A DNA stretch of 64,000 bases from Desulfopila sp. IMCC35006 (lineage in GTDB: Bacteria > Desulfobacterota > Desulfobulbia > Desulfobulbales > Desulfocapsaceae). Below, one piece after another: positions 1 through 8,872 of this stretch (positions are counted from its first letter, which is position 1; each line of letters opens with the position of its first letter). The notes beneath the pieces were generated by a model. It saw nothing but the letters and a program-made list of their open reading frames with translations, ran no database searches and was not told the DNA's origin. Where the stretch lies: contig NZ_SWCM01000001.1 of NCBI RefSeq assembly GCF_005116645.1, forward strand, positions 124,001 through 188,000, in the 5' to 3' direction. The position numbers and the translations under genes were made by a program.

Positions 1-1002
1 GATTCGCAGGGACTGACGGTTGTAGATAACCTTGCCAAGGGTCTTCCTGGTAATCTTTTTTTCCTGCTCGCATATTTTATTATCGAGAATAGCGAAAAGA
101 TTCTCTTTTTGTAAGACAAGACGTCTCGCCTCGATGATGTAGGGCAGGCGGTCCTGATATTCGTTGTTGGCGAGATGGCTTTGGATAATGTCTCTCGCCC
201 GTTCATAGTTGTTAATATCGATTGGGATAAAGCTTTCCTTTGGAAAATAATCGGCTGCATTCGGGGCGCCATGATAAAAGGGCAGGGTATAACCGAGAAA
301 AGCGTCGGGCAGTTTTTCAGTCAGATGATGCCTGTAAACATAATTTTCTATCGCAATATGATACATGTAGGAATCGAGAGCTTCAGCTTTATCGACCATA
401 TGCTTCACCCCATGCCCAAATACTTCCAGCTCAGGAATATCGGTTTTAAGCCGTTGGGTAAAATCAAATCTGGTAGAATGCAGAGTTACTTTTCCTTTTC
501 GCTCGGAACAGACTGTTGAAATTTTTTTGGATTTCAACGGGGGGGGTTCGGCAGCCATCTGGTCCCAGGTAATATGATCACCCTTGCCAAATGGAAGGCC
601 ATAAAACCACATCAGTCCGGGGTGGGTATGCATCACATTGGGATGCCGCATTGCCCAGGGTTCCTGAAAAGTGAGAATACAACCGAACTGTCGCAGATAA
701 TCCCGACCAAAAACGGTAATCGATGACGGTTCTCCGGTCAACAGCATGGTCCGCTCCCGTGGGCAGCACAGTTTCTCCTGCGAAAAAAAATCATCACTTT
801 GCGGAATGTCGTGATACACCACCAGCCAGTCGTAGTCGGTACAATCGACGTCAAAATCAAAAAGACAATTTCCCCACTGCGGAAAAGAGTCGGGAAATTG
901 CCTGATATAGCCTTGCGCGGAAACACCTCTTTTCAACCCTCTTTGCATGAACTTTACTTTGATAGAGGGTTTTCCCCATAGGGGTTTTATTATTTTCTGC
1001 AT
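1..1002 (-). CDS. Glycosyltransferase family 10 (fucosyltransferase-like), 3' end cut by window edge
   Basis: Reading leftward from an ATG at 1002, the frame stays open for 334 codons to the window edge, so the C-terminus is missing. The second half has the GT10 signature: an acidic/Asn stretch 'IAIENYVYRHHLTEKLPDAF', then 'YTLPFYHGAPNAADYFP' and 'SFIPIDI'. In this family these bind the GDP-sugar donor. The family transfers fucose or a related sugar from a GDP-sugar to a glycan such as LPS O-antigen, usually at the cytoplasmic face. There is no clear ribosome site before 1002; an internal ATG at residue 19 is an alternative. It follows sbmA by 69 bases on the same strand and may be the last gene of that operon. 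Family assignment rests on motifs; donor and acceptor are unknown. Confidence 0.72.
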   Translation of the reverse strand, partial: MQKIIKPLWGKPSIKVKFMQRGLKRGVSAQGYIRQFPDSFPQWGNCLFDFDVDCTDYDWLVVYHDIPQSDDFFSQEKLCCPRERTMLLTGEPSSITVFGRDYLRQFGCILTFQEPWAMRHPNVMHTHPGLMWFYGLPFGKGDHITWDQMAAEPPPLKSKKISTVCSERKGKVTLHSTRFDFTQRLKTDIPELEVFGHGVKHMVDKAEALDSYMYHIAIENYVYRHHLTEKLPDAFLGYTLPFYHGAPNAADYFPKESFIPIDINNYERARDIIQSHLANNEYQDRLPYIIEARRLVLQKENLFAILDNKICEQEKKITRKTLGKVIYNRQSLRI

Positions 1003-1071
1003 GTCACGAGAAAGGGTCGGGTTTGAATTTTTAAAATCTCTGCGGCAAGAGTTCAGACCCAGCCCCAAGGA

Positions 1072-2034
1072 TTAATAATTAATATTTAATTCGAACTCTC
1101 TCAGACGCTTATGAATTGAGCGAAGTTCGGTAATAGTTGTCCAGTTGGCAATAAAGATGGAAAAAGATTCCCGCACCTTGCTGAAAGCATTGGAAACCTG
1201 GACCAGCACTCCCAAGGTGATCAGGCCGGTAAAAAGGCCCGGTCCCATAATCAGGTAAGGAACGATGACCATCAGTTGTTCAAAGAAATTAACCCAGATA
1301 TCAAAATATCCGTAGTGCAGAAACAGCCGGTGATAGTTGAATTTCAAACCGACAAACAGTTCGGTGATGGTCTCGGTTTTCCCGTAATGTATCTTGTCGT
1401 CTTCAGCGTAAACCAGTTCTTTTCGAAATGCTGCTTCTACTTTCTGGTTGTTATACTCTAAGCCCGGCAACTTAATTCCCACAAACCAGGAAATAAGCAG
1501 GCCGCCTACCGAAACCAGCAAAGCGACCCAGACCAGGCTTCCCGGGATGTCTTTGATATGCTCAATCTCAACCCCTTTGCTCAGACTCCAGAGAATCGGC
1601 AGAAAGGCAAAGAGGGTCATGATCGCCCGAATCACCTGCAAACCAAGGCTCTCAAAAATTCTGGCAAACCGGTAGATATCTTCCTGGATACGCTGACTGG
1701 AGCCCTCTACTTCCTCTTCCACCTTCTGCCATTTTTCCACATAGGAAAAAGTCATCGCCTCGCGCCACTTAAAGGCATAGACCCGAGTAAAATAGGCGGT
1801 CACCGTGGCAATCAACACATAAGGAAAGGCAATCTTCCCAAAGATGAGCATTTGCTCCCAAAACTCACTTATTTTATGTTCGGTGGCTTTTTGGAGAATA
1901 TTATAAAAACTGCCGTACCACTGATTCAGCCTAACGGTCAATTCCACCTGGACAAACAGGGCCAGGAGCAAGGTCAGTCCACCACCATAGGCCCAGAGGG
2001 ACCATCTTTTACTCTTAAAAAACGATCTGAACAT
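1072..2034 (-). CDS. sbmA: SbmA/BacA-family inner-membrane peptide transporter
   Basis: A 320-residue membrane protein with several hydrophobic helices (about residues 14-31, 65-85, 135-155, 170-190, 240-275). It carries the SbmA/BacA hallmark 'SSQRIQEDIYRFA' near residue 112, matching the 'G(A)SQR(V)QED' box of that family. SbmA and BacA are homodimeric, proton-driven importers of proline-rich peptides and other peptide antibiotics. This protein is about 80 residues shorter than E. coli SbmA (406 aa), so an end domain may be absent. A good ribosome site (AAGGA, 8 bases upstream) supports the ATG at 2034. It sits 96 bases after the DUF3999 gene in the same direction. Substrate not deducible. 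Confidence 0.82.
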   Translation of the reverse strand: MFRSFFKSKRWSLWAYGGGLTLLLALFVQVELTVRLNQWYGSFYNILQKATEHKISEFWEQMLIFGKIAFPYVLIATVTAYFTRVYAFKWREAMTFSYVEKWQKVEEEVEGSSQRIQEDIYRFARIFESLGLQVIRAIMTLFAFLPILWSLSKGVEIEHIKDIPGSLVWVALLVSVGGLLISWFVGIKLPGLEYNNQKVEAAFRKELVYAEDDKIHYGKTETITELFVGLKFNYHRLFLHYGYFDIWVNFFEQLMVIVPYLIMGPGLFTGLITLGVLVQVSNAFSKVRESFSIFIANWTTITELRSIHKRLREFELNINY

Positions 2035-2130
2035 TCTGTGTAATCCTTCGTGAAAAATCTGGAAAAAGCCTGCTTTTTTATTGCAGAGATGCAGAGTGGG
2101 GGCAAATAAGACAACAACAATAATCGGTTA

Positions 2131-3546
2131 TCATTTTCCGGCCACTGTTTTTTCGTCGGCACCCTTCATTTCTTTGATGAGACTGCGGGCCATGAAAGCA
2201 AGCAGACCAACACCGAGGACGAGGACTGACCAGAGCAGCCATTTTTTCCAGGGTAACGGTTGCGCTGGATTCTGCAGGGCCAAGGCGCCGCTCAGGACAA
2301 CCCTTTTGCCTATCAGAGCCCGGCTGATCGCCTGATTCGCCGAATTTCTCGGTATTGTCGGCAGAAGCATCCCGGCATCAGGATTTTTACCCTGTTGCGC
2401 GAGTGTACCGCTGCCAAAGGCCAGTAAATACGGGGGCGTCCCTCTGCCAATAAAAAATAATTCGCTCGGCTGCCAGCCCAGTTGCAGGATGAGTTTTCCT
2501 TTGCCCGTTTGCAGGCCCGCCCCATCCTGCTTGACCACCACCCGCCACAGTGAATCGGCGGTTGCCGGAACATCGCATGGTTCATTGCGTATTGCATTTC
2601 CCTCAACGCTCAGATCGTGGAAGACCCCTTCACAACGTGTCTGCCATCCTGTTTCTGCATCAGATCTGGATTGCACAGAAAGCAAGGCCACAGAGTTTGT
2701 CTGGGGAAAACGTATCTGCACACTGCTGGTCGGCAGCCGGTAGCCGGTGGCAAAATCGACCGTCAACCGGTTATCTTTGTTCTGGAGTTCTCCATTGTCA
2801 AGGGACACCCAATGACGCTTTCTGCGCGCCTCGATGATTTTCGAAAAACCGGTAACTTCAGTTAAGTTTAATGGCCAGGGTGATTCCTGCCAGGTCAGTT
2901 TCAGATACTTCATCGGCCATTGCGGCAATTCTATGGTACGTCGTTTCACCTGCTGGCCCCCGAACTGCAAGTCGGCAAGCGCTGCCCGTGGCACCAGGGG
3001 TGTCCAGCGTTCCAGATCGTTACTCTGTTGAATAATCACCGTAAACACCGAAGAATCGGTATCATTTTGCCAGCTGAAGGCCAGCTCCGACACCTCCTTT
3101 TGGACATGGCTGAGATCGAGCAGATACCCGGTGATCTTTTGGTCTGCCGACTCTCTGAGTGGATCCGATTTAATATTGACAATGGCTCCTGTTGCATCGC
3201 GGGCAACCTGCAGAAAGATTCCTGCAGGATTATTTGCCGGTGACTCCTGCTGGAAAAGAGGAAAAAAGGCTATTGTCTCTTTTTCGCGCAGGGTTGCCGG
3301 ATCGACGGCAACAGTACGCACCTCATGCGGCACAACCTCCCCGGCGCCATTGAAAACCCGGACATCAGCCAGCTCCGCACTCTTAACCGTACGATAAACC
3401 TCCTCCGGCAACTCGACGGAATACACTGCATGGGTACCGCTCGTTTCAAGATAATATCCCGCCGCAAAATCACGAGAGGTGATTTCTCCGGCTTCAAGCT
3501 GTCCCGAACTACAGACTAAAACCAATACAAGCAACAGGTATCTCAT
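2131..3546 (-). CDS. DUF3999 family exported membrane-anchored protein
   Basis: A 471-residue protein with an N-terminal signal peptide (about residues 1-19) and a large extracytoplasmic beta-rich region. A single C-terminal membrane helix ('WLLWSVLVLGVGLLAFMA', about residues 437-455) is followed by a short positively charged tail. Residues 25-70 ('YYLETSGTHAVYSVELPEEV...LADVRVFNGAGEVVPHEVR') are typical of DUF3999. The gene overlaps the DUF2339 stop codon by four bases (ATGA), so the two are translationally coupled. DUF2339 and DUF3999 genes are commonly adjacent in proteobacteria, which suggests one envelope complex. The biochemical role of the family is unknown. Confidence 0.85.
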   Translation of the reverse strand: MRYLLLVLVLVCSSGQLEAGEITSRDFAAGYYLETSGTHAVYSVELPEEVYRTVKSAELADVRVFNGAGEVVPHEVRTVAVDPATLREKETIAFFPLFQQESPANNPAGIFLQVARDATGAIVNIKSDPLRESADQKITGYLLDLSHVQKEVSELAFSWQNDTDSSVFTVIIQQSNDLERWTPLVPRAALADLQFGGQQVKRRTIELPQWPMKYLKLTWQESPWPLNLTEVTGFSKIIEARRKRHWVSLDNGELQNKDNRLTVDFATGYRLPTSSVQIRFPQTNSVALLSVQSRSDAETGWQTRCEGVFHDLSVEGNAIRNEPCDVPATADSLWRVVVKQDGAGLQTGKGKLILQLGWQPSELFFIGRGTPPYLLAFGSGTLAQQGKNPDAGMLLPTIPRNSANQAISRALIGKRVVLSGALALQNPAQPLPWKKWLLWSVLVLGVGLLAFMARSLIKEMKGADEKTVAGK

Positions 3547-6233
3547 CGAGAATTTCCCTCAGTTTTAGGAGGCAATGGCGAAAAATAGCCGATAATCAGC
3601 ATGAGTACACCGACAACCAGAAAAGAGATGATCCGCGCGATGGTCCCGGTTCCGGAGAGATCGACCGCAAAAAGTTTCAAGACAACCATGCTGAGCAGGA
3701 TGGCACCAACGCCCCAGAGCGCCCTGCTCCCCTTCCTGGTGGCCCAGACGGTCATGGCCATGGCACCAAAACCCCAGAGTGCGGCAATAGCCGCCTGAAA
3801 GATCACGGAATGGTACAGTGAATCAGGAAAATACGGAATACCGACATAAAAGTGAACCGAACGGGCAACCACACTGTTTACCCAGCAAAAGAACAGCACC
3901 CCAAGCCCCCAGAAGGATTGTTTCTCAGGCAGACGTTTTATGTAATAGCCCGCCTTCTTACGGCGCAGTACCCACAACATCAGGACGATGAGGACAATCA
4001 GTCCGGACAGTTCTATGGGGTTGAAAAGTGTAATATAGGGCAACGGCAGAGGGTCACCGGCAATACGAAATGACTCGACCAGCCAGAGCACAAGACACAA
4101 AGCGGGCAGCACCCCGCCCATGCCCAGGTAGTCGGATGCATACTTGCCTGCCGGCCAGGATGTTCCTTTTCCCAGTTGTAGAAGCAGCAGCAAAAAAATG
4201 CTGGGGACCAGGGCCCAGCAGATCGTGGTCCAGACCTCACCGAGCCCCGGCAATTGATGCATTGCCCAGGCTCCCTCATCACAGAGGACAAAGAGCAGCA
4301 GCCACATTGTACCCAGGTGCCAGGCTACCAGGTTGCGTGTGGGCCAGTTACCGGCAAAGAGATACAGAATCCGGTATTGCACGACAAAGGCAATAGTCCA
4401 GGCCAACGCCCCCCAACCGGCGAATAAATGAAACCGCGAGGAAAAGTCGGCAAAACTCATGAGCGCAAGCAGAACCATGGCCGGCAATTGCAGATACAAA
4501 GCCAGCTCTAAGCGCGGCCACGCGAGCTTTTTGCAGGCCATACCTGTGAGAATGGAACCGACGCAGCAAAACAGCAGAAAACCGTTCTCCATGCCGATAT
4601 GGGCCATCTGCTTATCCACTTCACGAAGACCGCCGACATACCACCAGATAAGTCCAAGAATCATCAGCGGCAGGAGGAAATACCGTTCCCATTTCTTCAA
4701 TTCATTTTGATAACGATCCAGAAAATAACTGGAAAAAAGAGCCGCCAGGGCGAGCAGAGCGCAGCCAAGAAAATATTGATTGGCAAAAGGCACTGCGAAA
4801 AATGGATACCAGACCGAATCCAGAAAAATATATGCAGCTGCTAATTGCAACACGATCCCGAAATGGCGGGCAAGCACACGCTTCTGCCTGAGCCCGACCC
4901 AGACCATTCCGGCCCCCTCAAGAGCCCATATCGACGCCGACCATTGTCCGTCAAGAGCCAGTGGAATCGCCAGACTGCCAAAGACTACCCCCAGGGCCAG
5001 AAAAGCCTCGCACAAGAGATGCATTGACTGGCTGAGCCTGCGCCATAACAAGGTAGCCAGACTCAGGTAAAATAACCCGAGGGCCAGGGCAGAAAAGGCC
5101 ATGCCATAACGCAGGTCTCTGACCAGAAAATACTGCAGCGAAGACACCACCAGCGGCAGACCGAATACCAGCGGCCCATCAATGAACCCCCGGAGATTAA
5201 TCGGCTGACGCTGGGCAAAGAGGATGGAAATGACGACATAAAATACGAAAAAAAGCACCAGAAACGGCTCTGTCGAGGTGAAGTATCCCGGCTGGTAGCC
5301 CGAGCTGCCCCAAAGTGTTCCAATGGCAAAGGTGAAAATAAACCCGATCAGGTTCAATTCCCGCCAGGATGCAAACCAGGCGATCCCGAGAATGCCGCAA
5401 TTGAGCAGGGCATAATAAGAAAAGAGCATAACGTGACTGCCGCCGCCGGTGGACATCAGCACCGGAGCAAGGAAACCACCGACAATGCCAAACACGGCAA
5501 GATATTTAGCCTCCTGCAATACCGCCAGCATGCCCGACAAGGCGACAAGGCCAATCATTACGGCAAGAGAAAGGGTCATCGGCAGAAAGTTGTACAGTCT
5601 GGCCGCGGCGAAGACCACTAGATACAAAATGCCCACGCCGCCTCCCTGGAGCACAAGGCCATAGCCGGCCCTGGATTGCCTCAAACGCCAGCCGATTCCC
5701 AGCACGGCCATACCACTCACGGCCACGCCGATCAAGCGCAGTTCAATGGGAATCATGTTGCGCTGGGCCGCATATTTCAACAGAAAAGCCACCCCGAAAA
5801 ATATGATGATAATGCCAATCTTGAGCACCAGATTGCCGCTGGTAAAAAAATGGCTGATTGTTTCCGATAATTTTATCGCCTTCCCCCGATATCTCGCTAA
5901 GAAACGATCAAAGAAAGAAGCTGGCCCAACCGGTGCCAGACGATCCGCCTCTTTTGCCGGAGGCACCATACCAGGTGCCGTTGCAGCCTTTTTACGCAGT
6001 ACTTCCTGCGATGCAACGGCTTCCGCTGCAGGTGGCGAAAAGACAACTTCATGCGGGATCCTGTCTTCTAGTGATTTTTCTGACTGTACCGATCTTTCAA
6101 GAGAGTTGACTCTTTTGCGCAGAGCTAAAACTTCAGCAGTCAGAACACCAATCAGGCCGCCCATGATGAAGCCGCTCAAGCCAAAGCGCAAGATTGCCAT
6201 AAAACCGATGGCTAAACCGAGAATCAGATGCAT
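3543..6233 (-). CDS. DUF2339 family polytopic membrane protein
   Basis: An 896-residue, very hydrophobic protein with more than 20 predicted membrane segments. An N-terminal helix pair is followed by a short coiled coil ('ALRKRVNSLERSVQSEKSLE', about residues 37-56) and a Pro/Ala-rich linker. The membrane part begins near residue 130 ('ISHFFTSGNLVLKIGIIIIF'), and 'LQGGGVGILYLVVFAAARLY' near residue 195 is a conserved DUF2339 block. It starts 11 bases after the rph stop, with AGGAGA as ribosome site, and is coupled to the DUF3999 gene downstream. The function of the family is not established. Topology suggests an envelope transporter or sensor, but this is only inference. Confidence 0.87.
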   Translation of the reverse strand: MHLILGLAIGFMAILRFGLSGFIMGGLIGVLTAEVLALRKRVNSLERSVQSEKSLEDRIPHEVVFSPPAAEAVASQEVLRKKAATAPGMVPPAKEADRLAPVGPASFFDRFLARYRGKAIKLSETISHFFTSGNLVLKIGIIIIFFGVAFLLKYAAQRNMIPIELRLIGVAVSGMAVLGIGWRLRQSRAGYGLVLQGGGVGILYLVVFAAARLYNFLPMTLSLAVMIGLVALSGMLAVLQEAKYLAVFGIVGGFLAPVLMSTGGGSHVMLFSYYALLNCGILGIAWFASWRELNLIGFIFTFAIGTLWGSSGYQPGYFTSTEPFLVLFFVFYVVISILFAQRQPINLRGFIDGPLVFGLPLVVSSLQYFLVRDLRYGMAFSALALGLFYLSLATLLWRRLSQSMHLLCEAFLALGVVFGSLAIPLALDGQWSASIWALEGAGMVWVGLRQKRVLARHFGIVLQLAAAYIFLDSVWYPFFAVPFANQYFLGCALLALAALFSSYFLDRYQNELKKWERYFLLPLMILGLIWWYVGGLREVDKQMAHIGMENGFLLFCCVGSILTGMACKKLAWPRLELALYLQLPAMVLLALMSFADFSSRFHLFAGWGALAWTIAFVVQYRILYLFAGNWPTRNLVAWHLGTMWLLLFVLCDEGAWAMHQLPGLGEVWTTICWALVPSIFLLLLLQLGKGTSWPAGKYASDYLGMGGVLPALCLVLWLVESFRIAGDPLPLPYITLFNPIELSGLIVLIVLMLWVLRRKKAGYYIKRLPEKQSFWGLGVLFFCWVNSVVARSVHFYVGIPYFPDSLYHSVIFQAAIAALWGFGAMAMTVWATRKGSRALWGVGAILLSMVVLKLFAVDLSGTGTIARIISFLVVGVLMLIIGYFSPLPPKTEGNSR

Positions 6234-6244
6234 CGTATCTCCTG

Positions 6245-6949
6245 CTACGCCTTATCCCGCCAGAGCAGGAAGAGTTCTTCGATGCCTTTTCTGGCATATC
6301 CGGCCATGGCCAGGTATGCAGCGTCGGCAAAGGGCTGACCTTCCGCCGAGGCCTGGATCTCAATCCATCGCCCATCACCGGCCATGACAAAGTTGGCGTC
6401 GGTTTCGGCCGACGAATCTTCGCTGTAATCAAGATCGAGGAGAGCTTCACCTTGCAGAATTCCGGCAGAAATCGCGGCCACGGGCATAATGGGCGGGAGT
6501 GTCTCCAGGCGGCCAGCGGCGACAAGCTTCTGCAGGGCGTCTCGTACCGCCAGAGCTCCACCGGTAATCGAAGCCGTACGCGTTCCGCCATCGGCGTTCA
6601 GTACATCACAGTCAACCCGTAGCGTTCTCTCCCCAATAGCGGTCAGATCGACCATCATCCTGAGACTCCTGCCGATCAACCGTTGAATTTCCATGGTTCG
6701 GCCTGACTGCCCCTTGGTTTCGCGTCGGTATCGACCATTGGTCGCACAGGGAAGCATGCCGTATTCAGCGGTTATCCACCCCTGCCCGCTGTCCTTGAGA
6801 AAAGGAGGCACCTTTTCTTCCACTGAAACCCCGCAGATAACGTGGGTGTTGCCCATACGGATGAGCACCGAGCCATCGGCCTGATACTGCACCCCCCTCT
6901 CGATCGAGATGGGCCGGAGGCTATCGGGTTGTCTATTATTGCTTCGCAT
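6245..6949 (-). CDS. rph: Ribonuclease PH
   Basis: Phosphorolytic 3'-5' exoribonuclease that trims tRNA 3' ends using inorganic phosphate and forms a ring-shaped hexamer. Visible hallmarks are '[20 protein letters not shown]' at the N-terminus, '[13 protein letters not shown]' and '[16 protein letters not shown]' (the Arg-rich RNA/phosphate site). '[19 protein letters not shown]' and the acidic '[20 protein letters not shown]' metal/catalytic segment complete the set. The 234-residue length matches the family (about 238). The frame extends 11 codons further upstream, but the ATG at 6949 has AGAGGA six bases before it and fits the family's N-terminus. It is the first gene of a leftward run with DUF2339, DUF3999, sbmA and a GT10 gene. 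Confidence 0.97.
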   Translation of the reverse strand: MRSNNRQPDSLRPISIERGVQYQADGSVLIRMGNTHVICGVSVEEKVPPFLKDSGQGWITAEYGMLPCATNGRYRRETKGQSGRTMEIQRLIGRSLRMMVDLTAIGERTLRVDCDVLNADGGTRTASITGGALAVRDALQKLVAAGRLETLPPIMPVAAISAGILQGEALLDLDYSEDSSAETDANFVMAGDGRWIEIQASAEGQPFADAAYLAMAGYARKGIEELFLLWRDKA

Positions 6950-7167
6950 ATTGTTCCTCTGAAAAATTATGGATGAAGGCATCGTAAACAGCTCAAAATA
7001 CGGCTATCTGTTTTCCGTGCACCGCGTATGGGAAAAAGATTGTATCTGGTAATGCAGAAGATTGTACGTCTTCTCTCGGATAAACGCAAATCAGGCCCGG
7101 TATGGATACATACCGGGCCTGGGATAAAGCCGTACAAATATCAAGCTTGGCCCCGCCAAAAAGCATT

Positions 7168-7337
7168 TTGATTACCACTAAAGTTCAGCTTGGAAGGTCA
7201 CGTGGGTTATGAAGTGCCCTTTGCATGGGTGTTCCGCAGCCTGGATGGGTGCGGTCAAGCTCCCAGGGATGGGTTTATGGCGTCCCGTGCAAAGGGCACC
7301 TCATAACCCCATATAGCTGAGGTTTAGTGGTAATCAC
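7168..7337 (+). repeat. Palindromic MITE-like element, copy A
   Basis: About 170 bases with imperfect inverted arms. The left arm TTGATTACCACTAAAG... pairs with the right arm ...CTTTAGTGG-type end GGTAATCAC, and pairing continues through GGGTTATGA(A/G)GTGCCCTTTGCA. A central hairpin CCGCAGCC-TGGAT-GGGTGCGG sits between the arms. The flanks are AAAAAGCATT (7158-7167) and AAAAAGCAGT (7338-7347), a 9/10 direct repeat read as a target-site duplication. No coding capacity. It lies between rph and the leftward dctP-type gene. Confidence 0.85.
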
Positions 7338-7388
7338 AAAAAGCAGTGCGGGATTTTTTTAATACTCGTTCGTCGGATATTCTTTACC

Positions 7389-7409
7389 ATCCCCCCTTCA
7401 AGGGGGGAT
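7389..7409. terminator. Perfect short inverted repeat, possible terminator of the leftward solute-binding protein gene
   Basis: ATCCCCCCTT/AAGGGGGGAT forms a perfect GC-rich stem 37 bases beyond the stop codon of the gene at 7446-8492. There is no strong T-run on either side, so intrinsic termination is uncertain. A protein-binding palindrome is the alternative. Confidence 0.4.
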
Positions 7410-7445
7410 AAGCTGCTTTACGAAATGTTTTACGAACAGTACAAA

Positions 7446-8492
7446 CTATTCCTGCAATATTTTCCGCACCTTATCCAGGTACTCCTGGCCTATCTTCGGG
7501 CCCCACTCTTTATATACGGTTTGACTTTCGGCGATCATTTTTTCTTTATCCGCCGGCTTTAATTGCAGAAACGTAACACCTTCCGCCTTGGCGGCAGCGA
7601 TCTGCTCCAGCTGCTGCTGCTTGGTGCGCGTTCTGGCAACGGCACTCTCCTCCTGCACTATTTTCAGGAGAAGCTGCTGTAAATCTCCGGGCAATTTATC
7701 CAGCCATTTTTTATTGATGATATGGACATACAACCCTTGGGCATAATCGAGCTCGGTATAGTATTTGGCAATGGTGAATTTTTTAGAGATATTGCAGACG
7801 ATCGGGGTGTGATCAAGACCGTCGATGACTCCAGTCTGCAGTGCCTGGGGGACATCAGGCCAGGGCAGGACCGCGAACTTAAGCTTCCAGGCTTTGTATG
7901 TGTCGATATTGACCGGGGCCTCGGCGATACGAAAGTTGACGGTTCTTGCCTCATCCATGGTGGTTACCGGCCGGGTGGTCGCCCAGCCGTAGCTGCCATA
8001 TCCCGTAAAATCAATGACCTGAAGCCCTTTAGCTGCCGGGGCATCACGAAAGGTATTCCACAGTTCCGGGGTAGCCCTGAATTTGTCCAGTTTATCAAAG
8101 GTATCGACAACATAGGGAAGATTGACGACACCAAGTTCGGGCGCAATATTGGCTGCGGCAACGGAAGAACTCATCATTCCCTGAATGGCGCCGAAACTCA
8201 GCTTATTCATTACGTCCTTCTCACCGCCAAGTTGACTCAACGGACGAAAATCGACATACAGTTGCCCTTTAGATTCTTCCCAGACTCGATCGCGAATGCG
8301 AAAACCGACAGCAACCCCTTCGATTGCCGGATGACCGACACAGGAGAGAAGATAAACATACTTCGCTCCAGAGGGGTCAAAGGAGGGCTGCCATTTTGCC
8401 ATAGGGTCATCTGCACCTGAGGCGGGCAAGCTCAAAAAACTCCCAAGTATAACAATCATGATACCGAGACTCGTCATTTTCAGCGCTGTCAT
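7446..8492 (-). CDS. DctP-type (TRAP) periplasmic solute-binding protein
   Basis: A 348-residue periplasmic binding protein of the TRAP DctP superfamily with a signal peptide ending near 'LPASGADD'. Family features are 'GAIQGMMSSSVAAAN', 'VNFRIAEAPVNIDTYKAWKL' (the conserved Arg region that clamps a carboxylate in DctP proteins) and 'VPQALQTGVIDGLDHTP'. The frame extends to 8585, but the ATG at 8492 has AAGGAGT eight bases upstream and starts the signal peptide. No DctQ or DctM membrane subunits lie nearby, so it must use a distant permease or act as a receptor. Its closest visible relative is the divergent gene at 8873, which is nearly identical in many blocks. Ligand unknown. Confidence 0.88.
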   Translation of the reverse strand: MTALKMTSLGIMIVILGSFLSLPASGADDPMAKWQPSFDPSGAKYVYLLSCVGHPAIEGVAVGFRIRDRVWEESKGQLYVDFRPLSQLGGEKDVMNKLSFGAIQGMMSSSVAAANIAPELGVVNLPYVVDTFDKLDKFRATPELWNTFRDAPAAKGLQVIDFTGYGSYGWATTRPVTTMDEARTVNFRIAEAPVNIDTYKAWKLKFAVLPWPDVPQALQTGVIDGLDHTPIVCNISKKFTIAKYYTELDYAQGLYVHIINKKWLDKLPGDLQQLLLKIVQEESAVARTRTKQQQLEQIAAAKAEGVTFLQLKPADKEKMIAESQTVYKEWGPKIGQEYLDKVRKILQE

Positions 8493-8635
8493 TGTTTCAC
8501 TCCTTGTTTTTGAGGTACAGAACAAATATGCCAGGCTGAAGGTAACGGAATGGTGCCTGATTTTGCAACTAAATTCGGCAATCATTTCGAGGTAACTATC
8601 TAATAAAACGACATATCGACAGAACTACCCGGCCA

Positions 8636-8665
8636 TTGACATTCACCAATTACTCTATTTATCAT
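8636..8665 (+). promoter_or_regulatory. Sigma70-like promoter candidate for the rightward solute-binding protein gene
   Basis: TTGACA (8636-8641), an 18-base spacer and TATCAT (8660-8665) in the AT-rich divergent region between the two dctP-type genes. It would leave a leader of about 200 bases before the start at 8873. Pattern match only. Confidence 0.4.
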
Positions 8666-8872
8666 AATTTAATTAGACCACAAGCGCATAAAACCTAATT
8701 ATATTCTTATTTTTTAAGTTTTAGACGCATTAGATTCAACAAAATGGTTTACGGATATTGCTTATTCATGTTATTGAAAAGGTCATCAATTAGAGGACAT
8801 ATCATTTCACGAAAATATTGTCGGGATGATTTGCACCGGTCCTTACCCTATCCACAACAAGGAGGCTCCATC

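Noticed and set aside
175-519. Rightward 114-codon frame
   Set aside because: It is antisense to the GT10 glycosyltransferase, whose conserved motifs lie on the minus strand across the same bases.
1558-2043. Rightward 161-codon frame
   Set aside because: Antisense shadow of sbmA; no ribosome site or motif.
5746-6387. Rightward 213-codon frame
   Set aside because: Antisense shadow across the DUF2339/rph junction.
7722-8420. Rightward 232-codon frame
   Set aside because: Antisense shadow of the dctP-type gene, which has a signal peptide and family motifs.
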